DNA from: an uncultured Prevotellaceae bacterium
Lineage (GTDB): Bacteria > Bacteroidota > Bacteroidia > Bacteroidales > Bacteroidaceae
Length of the DNA stretch: 64,000 nt
Reading direction: 5' to 3'
NCBI GenBank assembly: GCA_902778535.1
Contig: CACYYG010000002.1
Coordinates: forward strand, 129,037 to 193,036
The notes beneath the pieces were generated by a model. That model saw only the letters and a list, made by a program, of their open reading frames with translations. It made no database searches and had not been told where the DNA came from. The position numbers and the translations under genes are program-made. Positions 51,063 to 59,354 of the stretch are shown here, in pieces (the stretch's first letter is position 1; every line of letters starts with the position of its first letter).

Positions 51063-54000
51063 ATGGCAAAAGAAAAGAAATTTATCACCTGTGATGGTAA
51101 CGAGGCTGCAGCTCATATCAGCTACATGTTCTCGGAGGTAGCTGCTATCTACCCCATCACGCCGAGCTCGCCTATGGCCGAGCACGTTGACGAGTGGGCT
51201 GCCCGCGGCCGCAAGAACCTGTGGGGCCAGACCGTAACAGTGCAGGAGATGCAGTCGGAGGCCGGTGCTGCCGGCGCCGTCCACGGCTCGCTGCAGGCTG
51301 GTGCGCTGACCACCACGTTCACCGCTTCGCAGGGTCTGCTGCTCATGATTCCTAACATGTACAAGATTGCTGGTGAGCTGATTCCCTGCGTGTTCGACGT
51401 GTCAGCTCGTACCCTGGCTTCTCACTCTCTGTGTATCTTCGGCGACCACCAGGACGTCATGGCTTGCCGCCAGACGGGCTTTGCCATGCTCTGCGAGGGA
51501 AGCGTGCAGGAGGTGATGGACATGACCGCCGCCGCCCACCTCGCATCTCTCGAGACCTGCGTGCCCTTCGTCAACTTCTTCGACGGTTTCCGCACCTCTC
51601 ACGAGTATCACAAGATTGAGCTGCTCGACCTGGAGGACATCCGTCCGCTCGTCAACGAAGAGTACATCAAGCGCTTCCGCGACCGCGCCATGAGCCCCGA
51701 GCGCCCCATCACCCGCGGCACCGCCGAGAATCCCGAGACGTTCTTCACGCACCGTGAGGCCTGCAACGCCTACTACGACGCAGTGCCCGAGGTGGTGGAG
51801 AAGTATCTGGGCGAGCTCTCGAAGATCACCGGCCGCGAGTATCACCTCTTCTCCTACTACGGAGCCGAGGATGCCGACCGCATGATCATCCTCATGGGCT
51901 CGGCCACCGACGCCGCCCGCGAGGCCATCGACTACCTGAATGGCCAGGGTCAGAAGGTGGGTATGATCTCTGTTCACCTCTATCGTCCGTTCTCGGTGAA
52001 GCACCTGCTGGCTGCCGTGCCTAAGACGGTGAAGAAGATTGCCGTGCTCGACCGCACGAAGGAGCCCGGAGCAAGCGGAGAGCCCCTCTACCTCGACGTG
52101 AAGGACGCCTTCTACGACCAGGAGAACCGTCCGCTCATCGTCGGCGGCCGCTACGGTCTCGGCTCTCACGACACCACGCCAGCCCAGATCATCTCGGTGT
52201 TCAACAACCTCGCCATGCCCGAGCCGAAGAACCACTTCACCATCGGCATCGTCGACGACGTCACCTTCACCTCGCTGCCCGAGGTCGAGGAGATCGCCCT
52301 CGGCGGCGCAGGCATGTTCCAGGCTAAGTTCTATGGTCTGGGTGCCGATGGTACCGTAGGTGCTAACAAGAACTCTGTGAAGATTATTGGTGACAACACC
52401 GACAAGTACTGCCAGGCTTACTTCTCTTACGACTCTAAGAAGTCGGGAGGTTTCACCTGCTCGCACCTGCGTTTCGGTGACACACCTATCCGCTCTACCT
52501 ATCTGGTGACTACACCTAACTTCGTAGCTTGCCACGTTCAGGCTTACCTCCACATGTACGACGTGACACGTGGCCTGCAGAAGAACGGTACGTTCCTGCT
52601 GAACACCATCTTCGACGATGCAGAGCTGGAGAAGTTCATGCCTAACAAGGTGAAGCGCTACTTCGCTCAGAACAACATCACCGTATATACCATCAACGCT
52701 ACCAAGATTGCACAGGAGATTGGTCTGGGCAACCGCACCAACACCATCCTGCAGAGTGCTTTCTTCCGTATCACCGAGGTTATCCCCGTGGAGCTCGCCG
52801 TGGAGAAGATGAAGGCTGCTGCCTTGAAGTCTTACGGAGCCAAGGGTCAGGACGTGGTCGACAAGAACTACGCAGCTATCGACCGCGGTGGCGAGTACAA
52901 GAAGTTTGAGGTGAAGGCTGAGTGGGCTAACCTGCCCGACGATGCCGAGAAGCAGGATGACGCTCCCGCATTCGTTAAGGAGCTCGTTCGTCCTATCAAC
53001 GCCCAGGCCGGCGACCTGCTGCCCGTCAGCGCATTCACAAAGTTCGGCACGCAGGACGGTTCTTGGGAGGTTGGCACCGCCGCTTACGAGAAGCGCGGTG
53101 TTGAGGCCTTCGTTCCGATGTGGAACAAGGACAACTGTATCCAGTGTAACCAGTGCGCCTACATCTGTCCTCACGCTGCCATCCGTCCGTTTGTCCTGAC
53201 CGACGACGAGCTGAAGGGCTTCGACGGTCTCGAGACGCTCGAGATGAAGGCTCCCGCCGCTATGAAGGGCATGCACTTCGTCATCGAGCCTTCAGTGCTC
53301 GACTGTCTGGGTTGCGGCAACTGCGCCGACATCTGCCCGGGCAACCCGAAGCTGGGCAAGGCCCTGACGATGGTTCCGTTCAACCCCGATGCTGCCGATA
53401 TGAAGAAGATGGCTGCCGACTGGGACAAACTGGTGAAGGTGCCCTCGAAGCAGTCGCTCGTCGACATCAAGAGCAACGTGAAGAACTCGCAGTTCGCCCA
53501 GCCGCTGTTCGAGTTCTCCGGCGCTTGCTCTGGTTGCGGTGAGACGCCTTACGTGAAGCTCATCAGCCAGCTGTTCGGCGACCGTCAGATGATTGCCAAC
53601 GCTACCGGTTGCTCGTCTATCTATTCTGCCTCTATCCCCTCTACGCCTTACACCAAGAACGAGAAGGGTCAGGGCCCATGCTTCAACAACTCTCTGTTCG
53701 AGGACTTCTGCGAGTTCGGTCTCGGCATGCAGCTCGGACACAAGAAGATGCGCGGCGTGCTGCGTGAAAAGGCTGAAGAGCTGGTGAAGACCACCGTCTT
53801 CGACTGGATGCGAGAGGCCACACAGAAGTGGCTCGACACCTACGACGACTCTGCCGCCAACCGTCTGGCTACCGACGAGTTTATTGCTGCACTCGAGAAG
53901 GCCATCCTGCCCATCGACGGAGCCATCGAGTTCTGGCAGGGCAAGGGCATCGAGCTGTATGGTGCTGAGGTGGCCGCACAGAAACTGAAGGAGGCCCAGG

Positions 54001-54758
54001 AGGCCAAGGCTGCCGGCAGCCCCATCTGCCCGTGCCGCGGCTGTGCACTCGAGAGCGAGTTGCTGGCTGGCAAGGCCCATCTGGCTAAGCGCTCACAGTG
54101 GATCATCGGTGGTGACGGTGCCTCTTACGACATCGGTTACGGTGGTCTCGACCACGTTATTGCCAGCGGTGAGGACGTCAACATCCTCGTGCTCGATACT
54201 GAGGTGTACTCTAACACCGGTGGTCAGGCCTCTAAGGCTACGCCGCTCGGCGCCATCGCTCAGTTCGCTGCCCAGGGTAAGCGCATCCGCAAGAAGGACC
54301 TCGGCATGATTGCCACCACTTACGGTTACGTCTACGTCGCTCAGATTGCTATGGGCGCTGACCACGCTCAGACCCTGAAGGCTATCCGCGAGGCTGAGGC
54401 TTGGCACGGACCTTCAATCATCATCGCTTACGCTCCCTGTATCAACCACGGTCTGAAGGCCAAGGGCGGTATGGGCAAGAGCCAGGCCGAGGAGAAGAAG
54501 GCTGTGGAGTGCGGCTACTGGCACCTGTGGCGCTTCAATCCCGCCCTCATCGAGGAAGGCAAGAATCCGTTCAGCCTCGACTCCAAGGAGCCGCAGTGGG
54601 ACAAGTTCCACGACTTCCTGCTCGGCGAGGTCCGCTACCTCTCCGTCAAGAAGGCTTATCCCAACGAGGCCGAGGAACTCTTCGCCGAGGCCCAGAAGAT
54701 GGCCCAGCTCCGCTACAAGACCTACGTCCGCAAGACGCAGGAGAACTGGGAAGACTAA
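51063..54758 (+). CDS. nifJ: Pyruvate:ferredoxin (flavodoxin) oxidoreductase
   Basis: The 1231-residue single-chain enzyme has the pyrimidine-binding domain (YPITPSSPMAEHVDEWAARG), domain II (DRTKEPGASGEPLYLDV), an internal two-[4Fe-4S] ferredoxin domain (CIQCNQCAYICPHA near residue 691; CLGCGNCADICPG near 748) and the TPP-binding C-terminal domain (GACSGCGETPY ... IGGDGASYDIGYGG). It converts pyruvate and CoA to acetyl-CoA, CO2 and reduced ferredoxin in anaerobic metabolism. Strong codon bias and a full promoter suggest high expression. A terminator follows at 54807. Confidence 0.97.
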   Translation: MAKEKKFITCDGNEAAAHISYMFSEVAAIYPITPSSPMAEHVDEWAARGRKNLWGQTVTVQEMQSEAGAAGAVHGSLQAGALTTTFTASQGLLLMIPNMYKIAGELIPCVFDVSARTLASHSLCIFGDHQDVMACRQTGFAMLCEGSVQEVMDMTAAAHLASLETCVPFVNFFDGFRTSHEYHKIELLDLEDIRPLVNEEYIKRFRDRAMSPERPITRGTAENPETFFTHREACNAYYDAVPEVVEKYLGELSKITGREYHLFSYYGAEDADRMIILMGSATDAAREAIDYLNGQGQKVGMISVHLYRPFSVKHLLAAVPKTVKKIAVLDRTKEPGASGEPLYLDVKDAFYDQENRPLIVGGRYGLGSHDTTPAQIISVFNNLAMPEPKNHFTIGIVDDVTFTSLPEVEEIALGGAGMFQAKFYGLGADGTVGANKNSVKIIGDNTDKYCQAYFSYDSKKSGGFTCSHLRFGDTPIRSTYLVTTPNFVACHVQAYLHMYDVTRGLQKNGTFLLNTIFDDAELEKFMPNKVKRYFAQNNITVYTINATKIAQEIGLGNRTNTILQSAFFRITEVIPVELAVEKMKAAALKSYGAKGQDVVDKNYAAIDRGGEYKKFEVKAEWANLPDDAEKQDDAPAFVKELVRPINAQAGDLLPVSAFTKFGTQDGSWEVGTAAYEKRGVEAFVPMWNKDNCIQCNQCAYICPHAAIRPFVLTDDELKGFDGLETLEMKAPAAMKGMHFVIEPSVLDCLGCGNCADICPGNPKLGKALTMVPFNPDAADMKKMAADWDKLVKVPSKQSLVDIKSNVKNSQFAQPLFEFSGACSGCGETPYVKLISQLFGDRQMIANATGCSSIYSASIPSTPYTKNEKGQGPCFNNSLFEDFCEFGLGMQLGHKKMRGVLREKAEELVKTTVFDWMREATQKWLDTYDDSAANRLATDEFIAALEKAILPIDGAIEFWQGKGIELYGAEVAAQKLKEAQEAKAAGSPICPCRGCALESELLAGKAHLAKRSQWIIGGDGASYDIGYGGLDHVIASGEDVNILVLDTEVYSNTGGQASKATPLGAIAQFAAQGKRIRKKDLGMIATTYGYVYVAQIAMGADHAQTLKAIREAEAWHGPSIIIAYAPCINHGLKAKGGMGKSQAEEKKAVECGYWHLWRFNPALIEEGKNPFSLDSKEPQWDKFHDFLLGEVRYLSVKKAYPNEAEELFAEAQKMAQLRYKTYVRKTQENWED

Positions 54759-54777
54759 ATCCCCACGAAAAGTTTAG

Positions 54778-54810
54778 GGCAATCCCCTATCCTATCTATA
54801 ATCAAAAGAG
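54778..54810 (+). repeat. 3'-end element, copy 1 of a direct repeat shared with 58170-58201
   Basis: GGCAATCCCCTATCCTATCT (continuing TATA-ATCAAAAGAG) matches 58170-58201 at 22 of the first 23 positions, then TCAAA and GAG with a single-base gap. Each copy runs straight into a terminator hairpin. The two copies bracket the AbiE/DUF2975/XRE segment. Confidence 0.75.
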
Positions 54811-54841
54811 GTGAGACCATTGCGGTTTCACCTCTTTTTTT
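54807..54841. terminator. nifJ terminator
   Basis: AGAGGTGAGACC (54807-54818) pairs with GGTTTCACCTCT (54824-54835, one G-T) and is followed by a T-run. It separates nifJ from the convergent AbiEii gene. Confidence 0.88.
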
Positions 54842-54862
54842 GTCGCAAATCGCACAAACGCA

Positions 54863-55783
54863 CTAAAATCGGTGCAACATTTTATATTTTTCGCACTCAA
54901 ACCAGTGCAATTTCAATAATTTGTTATTCTTCGAATCCAACAATTCTGACTTGATAGTCTGCCCTATGATTTCAAACGGAATATCTTCTTGCCATTTGAT
55001 ACCTTTCAGGAATCCCCTCCATCGGGCAATTCTAGTGGTGTCTTTATAGAAATCGTCCGTGAACAATGGATGATTCTCCACGTATGATGTTCCACGATGA
55101 TGGAATGTATTCTTGATGGCATCGGTCAGTACATCTTTATCCAGTTTTCCACCATTGATTATTCCATACACATCAAAGAAATCTTTCATTCGACTATTAT
55201 TCACAGAAAGTGAAACCATTGCCTCAAACTTCTCTGCGACAACTGTTTCCAGAGAGTATGCAAGAACGTTCATACCCGGAACATCCTCCAAAAGTAGTGG
55301 GTATTGTAAATCTTGTGGTCCTGGAGTAACAACGTCACCAAAGCCAATGTCCATTGAAATAGATTGTCGTACAGAGTCTAACAATGCCAAGACGGTCAAC
55401 CGGAGTCCATGATATTCTTTGTCTTGCGTGATGTCTTCTATTACAATCGAGTCCTTATCGAACATGATACCATCTTTCTCACAAGGTACTGCCATTATCT
55501 GGCTAAAGATGGACTTGATGTAATCACTGTCATTACTGATATGTGTTCCTAAAAAGTCAATGTCTTTTGTTGGTCGTGCTTTTTCTTGATTAAAAGCATA
55601 AAGTAACGCACCACCTTTTAGAAAGAAATTGTTACAGTATTCACTCTGTGCCAACCTGTAGAGTAATCGTTCTTGGATGTATCTCACAAGAATAGTCATA
55701 TATGGAATGCCGCTTTCTATTGAAACCGTCAGCAAACGATCCTTGACAGACCTTCCATAATTTTTTATTTCCCTTTTCTTCAT
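54863..55783 (-). CDS. AbiEii/AbiGii-type nucleotidyltransferase toxin
   Basis: The 306-residue protein carries the DUF1814-type nucleotidyltransferase core: FFLKGGALLYAFNQEKARPTKDIDFLGTH, i.e. the GG motif followed by the metal-binding DxD. Further conserved parts are DFFDVYGI and AEKFEAMVSLS. In the AbiE type IV toxin-antitoxin system the toxin modifies nucleic-acid targets (tRNA in studied relatives) to stop growth during phage infection. It overlaps the antitoxin gene by 4 bp. DNA here is markedly AT-richer than the preceding housekeeping genes. Confidence 0.9.
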   Translation of the reverse strand: MKKREIKNYGRSVKDRLLTVSIESGIPYMTILVRYIQERLLYRLAQSEYCNNFFLKGGALLYAFNQEKARPTKDIDFLGTHISNDSDYIKSIFSQIMAVPCEKDGIMFDKDSIVIEDITQDKEYHGLRLTVLALLDSVRQSISMDIGFGDVVTPGPQDLQYPLLLEDVPGMNVLAYSLETVVAEKFEAMVSLSVNNSRMKDFFDVYGIINGGKLDKDVLTDAIKNTFHHRGTSYVENHPLFTDDFYKDTTRIARWRGFLKGIKWQEDIPFEIIGQTIKSELLDSKNNKLLKLHWFECEKYKMLHRF

Positions 55784-56343
55784 ACCAAATAATCTATCAG
55801 GCTGTTCATGGTGCTTGCCAGTCTCATCCGCTTGGCATACTCGTTGAGTCTTGTCAGATTCCTGTCTGTACGTTTCAGATAGTTTTTTAGTATTTCGGAA
55901 CTGAGGTCAATTCCTATTTTATTCCTGAATTTCACTGCATCACAAACTGACTTTTCCAAGTCATAGATTCGCACAGTATAATCATCTATTTTCTGTTTGG
56001 TCACACCAATCTCAAGAACAGACTTTGACCAGTAGTAAAGCGAGACGGACGGATAGTCAGGAAGTATCACTTTACGTTTCTTCTCAATGGCAATACAAAT
56101 GCTTGGTGGCAACTTTGTTGTCAACTCATAATATGCCCATGCTGAGTACATACACAGGATACCACCTGGAACAATTGTCTCAACGTCAATCATCGTCTTT
56201 GCCATCTCATCTGGCAATGCATAGATGCCATTCCTAAGACGCACTACATTCCCCTTGGCAACCTCCGCAAGAAGTTGGTCGTACATGGGACGGTTATCCT
56301 TTACATCCTTTGCACGAATATACCCTCCCTTAGCATTACACAT
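55780..56343 (-). CDS. AbiEi-type antitoxin with N-terminal winged helix
   Basis: The Met at 56343 (MCNAKGGYIRAKDVKDNRP) is favoured because the 20 preceding codons are hydrophobic and lie in AT-rich spacer. The 187-residue protein has the helix-turn-helix start (YDQLLAEVAKGNVVRLRNGIYALP) and the AbiEi C-terminal domain (YDLEKSVCDAVKFRNKIGID). The antitoxin autoregulates the operon by binding inverted repeats near its promoter and neutralises the toxin. It is the first gene of a two-gene operon. Confidence 0.88.
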   Translation of the reverse strand: MCNAKGGYIRAKDVKDNRPMYDQLLAEVAKGNVVRLRNGIYALPDEMAKTMIDVETIVPGGILCMYSAWAYYELTTKLPPSICIAIEKKRKVILPDYPSVSLYYWSKSVLEIGVTKQKIDDYTVRIYDLEKSVCDAVKFRNKIGIDLSSEILKNYLKRTDRNLTRLNEYAKRMRLASTMNSLIDYLV

Positions 56344-56489
56344 TGTTCTTACCCCTGCAATATAGAGGCTGTGTAATAATAGGAAATAAATAATAAATAC
56401 CAATTTCTGATCTATAGTCTGATTCTTGATACATTATTTCTATAACTATACACGAATTCAGTTAAATAATAGTTAATTGTCATTTATTA

Positions 56490-56522
56490 TTTGTCGTTTT
56501 TCGATAAATATAACTATCTTTG
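56490..56522 (+). promoter_or_regulatory. Promoter (TTTG - 21 nt - TATCTTTG) for the DUF2975/XRE operon
   Basis: TTTG (56490-56493) and TATCTTTG (56515-56522) are 21 nt apart, 32 bp upstream of the ATG at 56555. The promoter diverges from the AbiE operon. Confidence 0.8.
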
Positions 56523-56554
56523 CAGCCATCATAATTATTTAATTGATTTACGCT

Positions 56555-57040
56555 ATGAATGAGAAATTGACTATGACGCTGAAATGGCTCAGTTATGTGG
56601 CACTATTCTTCTGTGCCGCATGGTTTGTATTCTTGTGCTATCAAAGTTATCATCATGTCTTTGATACTACAGGCAACCATATTCATTGGGAAGCGAAACA
56701 AAATCAAGTCATGTTTGTTTCTGCTGTGTTCCTATTATATATTATACTGACTTTGGCTGTCATCGGTATATGTGCGGTGTTCTTTATCAACCTCATCAAA
56801 GGAATCCGGCATGAGGAATTGTTCCCTAAAAAGAACATCAGACTTATCTTCATTGCTGCCATTTTACTTTTCCTTCAAACAGTAGCATCAGACAATCTTA
56901 ACCAGGCATTCATTTCTGAAGGCCCTGCAGCAATAGCCCTTACTTCAAATCCGTTTGTGCAATCTCTTATATTACTCGTTTTTGGTATCTTGTACAAGAT
57001 GGGCTATCAGGTTGCGGCAGAAAACGACTTAACGGTATAG
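56555..57040 (+). CDS. DUF2975-type four-helix membrane protein
   Basis: The ATG at 56555 is chosen over a TTG four codons upstream. The 161-residue protein has four hydrophobic segments (~10-32, 51-77, 90-111, 129-151 approximate) and KGIRHEELFPKKNIRLIFIAAILL between the second and third, as in DUF2975 membrane proteins. In this family the gene is commonly followed by a small XRE regulator, as here 12 bp downstream. Function is unknown; a role as membrane partner of the regulator is often supposed. Confidence 0.8.
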   Translation: MNEKLTMTLKWLSYVALFFCAAWFVFLCYQSYHHVFDTTGNHIHWEAKQNQVMFVSAVFLLYIILTLAVIGICAVFFINLIKGIRHEELFPKKNIRLIFIAAILLFLQTVASDNLNQAFISEGPAAIALTSNPFVQSLILLVFGILYKMGYQVAAENDLTV

Positions 57041-57052
57041 GGAGGACAGCAG

Positions 57053-57259
57053 ATGATAGTTGTAAATTTAGACGTAATGATGGCTAAAAGAAAAATCTCG
57101 CTTAATGAATTATCTGAGCGAGTCGGCATCACTATCACAAACCTTTCGAAACTGAAAACGGGTAAGGCTAAGGCCATACGCTTTACAACACTTGATGCCA
57201 TTTGCAAGGCATTGGATTGTACACCGGCAGATATATTGGACTATAGTAACGAAGAATAG
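57053..57259 (+). CDS. Small XRE/YozG-type transcriptional regulator
   Basis: The 68-residue protein is almost entirely a helix-turn-helix: MAKRKISLNELSERVGITITNLSKLKTGKAKAIRFTTLDAICKALDCTPADILDY. This is the YozG-like Cro/C1 type that pairs with DUF2975 proteins. It is between the membrane protein gene and, 3 bp later, the next gene, so the three form one operon. Confidence 0.88.
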   Translation: MIVVNLDVMMAKRKISLNELSERVGITITNLSKLKTGKAKAIRFTTLDAICKALDCTPADILDYSNEE

Positions 57260-57262
57260 CAG

Positions 57263-58084
57263 ATGAAAAAGGCGCTTGTTTTTGCGATGCTAATTGCCGT
57301 CATAACAGCAGCATCGTCAGTATCGGCACAGACCATTGTCAAGGGACATGTGGTTAATGAACGAGGTGAAACGGTTGAATATGTTAGCATAGGATTCGAA
57401 GAGGATAGCGTAGGAACTATATCGGATGCTAAAGGCAACTTTGAGTTAGAGATACCTGCCAATCGCAAGAATGACTTGGTGTTTACCCATGTGTCATTCC
57501 AAAAGACCATTGTCCCTTACGAAACATATTCAAATGGGCAGCAACTGAAAGTTACGATGAAAGACAAAGTGGTCGAACTGGCAGAAGTCGTAGTTGGCAA
57601 GAAAAACAAGCCACAGAAGATTGTAGGTAAAACTATCAGTGGACCAGTGGCATCATTCCGTGGAAAAGGCAAGATTGATGGCGCAGAATGGGGGCCTGTA
57701 TTCAAAAGCAAGAAGGATTACGTCATCAGCGACATTCTGCTGACCGTTAAAGGCATCTCATACCAATGGTGCGTGCTTAGTTTCAATATCTATGAGATAC
57801 AAGGTGGCAAATTTGTGAACATCCTCAATAAGCCCATCTACCACCGGATCGAGAAAAGCAACAGCAAGCAGCGACTCGACATCCAACCAGAAGAAACCAT
57901 CGTGCTGAGAGGAAAAAGGAAATACTACATTAGCGTAATGGTAGTTGACAGCGACCGCTATGGCATTCTTGATATGCAGTCACAATTCAAAACCAGTTAT
58001 GCCCGTAATATCACCAAAGGCAAGAAGCGGAAACTACCCATCGGGCCTGCTATTATGGTTCAAGGTTATGAGATAGAAAAATAA
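57263..58084 (+). CDS. Secreted carboxypeptidase-regulatory-like (CarbopepD_reg_2) domain protein
   Basis: The 273-residue protein has a signal peptide (SSVSAQ) and a CNA-B/carboxypeptidase D regulatory-like domain at residues ~25-115 (IVKGHVVNERGETVEYVSIGFEEDSVGTISDAKGNFELEIP). The remaining ~155 residues are a beta-rich domain (KDYVISDILLTVKGISYQWCVLSFNIYEI ... YYISVMVVDS) seen in Bacteroidetes periplasmic proteins of unknown role. It is the last gene of the operon beginning at 56555. Confidence 0.75.
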   Translation: MKKALVFAMLIAVITAASSVSAQTIVKGHVVNERGETVEYVSIGFEEDSVGTISDAKGNFELEIPANRKNDLVFTHVSFQKTIVPYETYSNGQQLKVTMKDKVVELAEVVVGKKNKPQKIVGKTISGPVASFRGKGKIDGAEWGPVFKSKKDYVISDILLTVKGISYQWCVLSFNIYEIQGGKFVNILNKPIYHRIEKSNSKQRLDIQPEETIVLRGKRKYYISVMVVDSDRYGILDMQSQFKTSYARNITKGKKRKLPIGPAIMVQGYEIEK

Positions 58085-58169
58085 TCCTAAGCCACAGACC
58101 TCATTTGATCCAGAAAAAGGCTGTTTGAATGTTATTGATGTATCTTATGCACAAGGTGTTGGTGAAAAT

Positions 58170-58201
58170 GGCTATCCCCTATCCTATCTATATCAAAGGA
58201 G
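58170..58201 (+). repeat. 3'-end element, copy 2 of the direct repeat at 54778-54810
   Basis: GGCTATCCCCTATCCTATCT (continuing TATA-TCAAAGGAG) is nearly identical to the element after nifJ and again enters a terminator stem. Sequences further upstream of the two copies are unrelated. Confidence 0.75.
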
Positions 58202-58230
58202 CATCCGACTGTTTCGGGTGCTCCTTTTTT
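58196..58230 (+). terminator. Terminator after the DUF2975/XRE operon
   Basis: AAGGAGCATCCGA (58196-58208) pairs with TCGGGTGCTCCTT (58214-58226, one G-T) and a T-run follows. It overlaps the direct repeat. Confidence 0.85.
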
Positions 58231-58322
58231 CATTTTTTTCAAACATCATTTATTACATATACAACTTTCGCATGTGTAAACTGAAGACAAAGACACGAAG
58301 TTGTTAACAAAAGAAAATTTTA

Positions 58323-58383
58323 GTAACCCACGTGGTTACTGTCAGTAACCCGCGTGGTTACAGGCAGTAACCCACGTGGTTAC
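58323..58383. repeat. Array of three 17-bp palindromic units (GTAACCCACGTGGTTAC), 22-bp period
   Basis: Units at 58323-58339, 58345-58361 and 58367-58383 start exactly 22 bp apart with 5-nt spacers (TGTCA, AGGCA). The middle unit GTAACCCGCGTGGTTAC is identical to units at 36653 and 44407. The array lies in gene-free DNA between the DUF2975 operon and the cas12a region. Confidence 0.93.
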
Positions 58384-58552
58384 TGTTTTGTCCCAGAGCG
58401 TCATTTTAGCCTGAACAACATATAGAGTTCTTTTCTGCCTGCAACGTCGATCAGCGGCAGCGCTCGGCTAGTTCATAAATCTGCTGGCAGAAAAACTTTG
58501 TGCCGTCGTGTCTTTGTGTCCAATTAACAACTACAGAATCTCATTCTCTTTC

Positions 58553-58702
58553 ACACGAATGACCATGAATTAAACACACGCTCGGCTCAGCCGCTTGCCA
58601 CCAAATGGACGCAAGAATGACTCACAAATTAATATTTATGAAAAAAAATGTGGTCATTCATGGGCATTCGTGTTCTTGGACAAGCCAAGCGGCAGAGCCG
58701 AG
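58553..58702. repeat. Interleaved pair of inverted repeats (A-B-A'-B') in gene-free DNA
   Basis: ACACGAATGACCATGAAT (58553-58570) is complementary to ATTCATGGGCATTCGTGT (58656-58673) at 17 of 18 positions. CTCGGCTCAGCCGCTTG (58581-58597) is complementary to CAAGCGGCAGAGCCGAG (58686-58702) at 16 of 17. The order A-B-A'-B' is not a simple hairpin. No gene lies here; the rest of 58384-58760 shows nothing else I can name. Confidence 0.7.
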
Positions 58703-58760
58703 TGACGCCTTAGGCAAAGAAAGAATCGGATTTCAACATCATCTTCGAAAATAATATAGG

Positions 58761-58931
58761 TTAATTGTCACACCATCTTTTGTAGAAATCCACCACCTCT
58801 CGCATTGACATGATATACATCTTCAACCGCTTTCCGTCAAGGGATGTACGCTTGCCGTTTATCCAGCTGAGTTCCTGGAACGTTTTCGTTAAGCCAAATG
58901 ACCAAAGCCAAACTTGTTTGAGCTTTGGCAT
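58761..58931 (-). CDS. Short ORF (56 aa), possible remnant of a larger gene
   Basis: Reading from the Met at 58931 to the TAA at 58761 gives MPKLKQVWLWSFGLTKTFQE and continues ELSWINGKRTSLDGKRLK, MYIMSMREVVDFYKRWCDN, 56 residues. Composition is protein-like, with a basic amphipathic C-terminal half, but I do not recognise a family. The tail reads like the C-terminal end of a larger protein, so it may be a remnant left by deletion. It overlaps the start of the plus-strand ORF at 58914. Confidence 0.35.
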   Translation of the reverse strand: MPKLKQVWLWSFGLTKTFQELSWINGKRTSLDGKRLKMYIMSMREVVDFYKRWCDN

Positions 58932-59261
58932 GGCGAGAAAATAAGGATGAAATCCAATTCAGGCAGAACGTGTTGTAGTCAATCCTACCCTGCTGAAACA
59001 ATAGCAGTGCGCCGGCATAGACTGAGTAGTATAGGTTGCTCTAAAACAGAGTATTCAGATATGCGTTCTGAGGTAAAGATTATCTGCCCTGTTCATGGCC
59101 CATTCTTTCAACGTGCCCAGTCACACCTTTTAGGTCATGGTTGTCCCAAGTGCAAATATGACAATCATATAGCGAGGATTAATAAGATAATGGAACAACT
59201 TGACTTGCAAATAAAAGAAAGTGAAGAGGCTGATTCTGTAGAAATCGCTAAAAATACTTAA
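58914..59261 (+). CDS. DUF723-like zinc-ribbon protein or remnant
   Basis: The open frame codes 115 residues. Only the second half looks genuine: TEYSDMRSEVKIICPVHGPFFQRAQSHLLGHGCPKCKYD. This matches the DUF723-type treble-clef repeat (CxxHG ... HLxGxGCPxC) found in homing-endonuclease-like and other mobile proteins. The first ~50 residues do not resemble the family, so the original N-terminus is probably lost. It ends 93 bp before cas12a on the same strand. A link with the CRISPR system is not shown. Confidence 0.45.
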   Translation: MFELWHGEKIRMKSNSGRTCCSQSYPAETIAVRRHRLSSIGCSKTEYSDMRSEVKIICPVHGPFFQRAQSHLLGHGCPKCKYDNHIARINKIMEQLDLQIKESEEADSVEIAKNT

Positions 59262-59275
59262 ACGACTGGATGTTG

Positions 59276-59307
59276 TTCGTTACTTCCACGAATGTTTTAT
59301 AACTTTG
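59276..59307 (+). promoter_or_regulatory. cas12a promoter (TTCG - 20 nt - TAACTTTG)
   Basis: TAACTTTG (59300-59307) fits the -7 consensus and TTCG (59276-59279) is a three-of-four match to TTTG at 20-nt spacing. The start codon is 47 bp downstream. Confidence 0.65.
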
Positions 59308-59354
59308 CAAGCAGCAAGAAATAATCTTTTTGTATCTATCAGAAATATAATTCA

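Noticed and set aside
58125-58307. 60-codon ORF after the carboxypeptidase-regulatory-like gene
   Set aside because: It runs through the direct repeat and the terminator hairpin, so it is not a gene.
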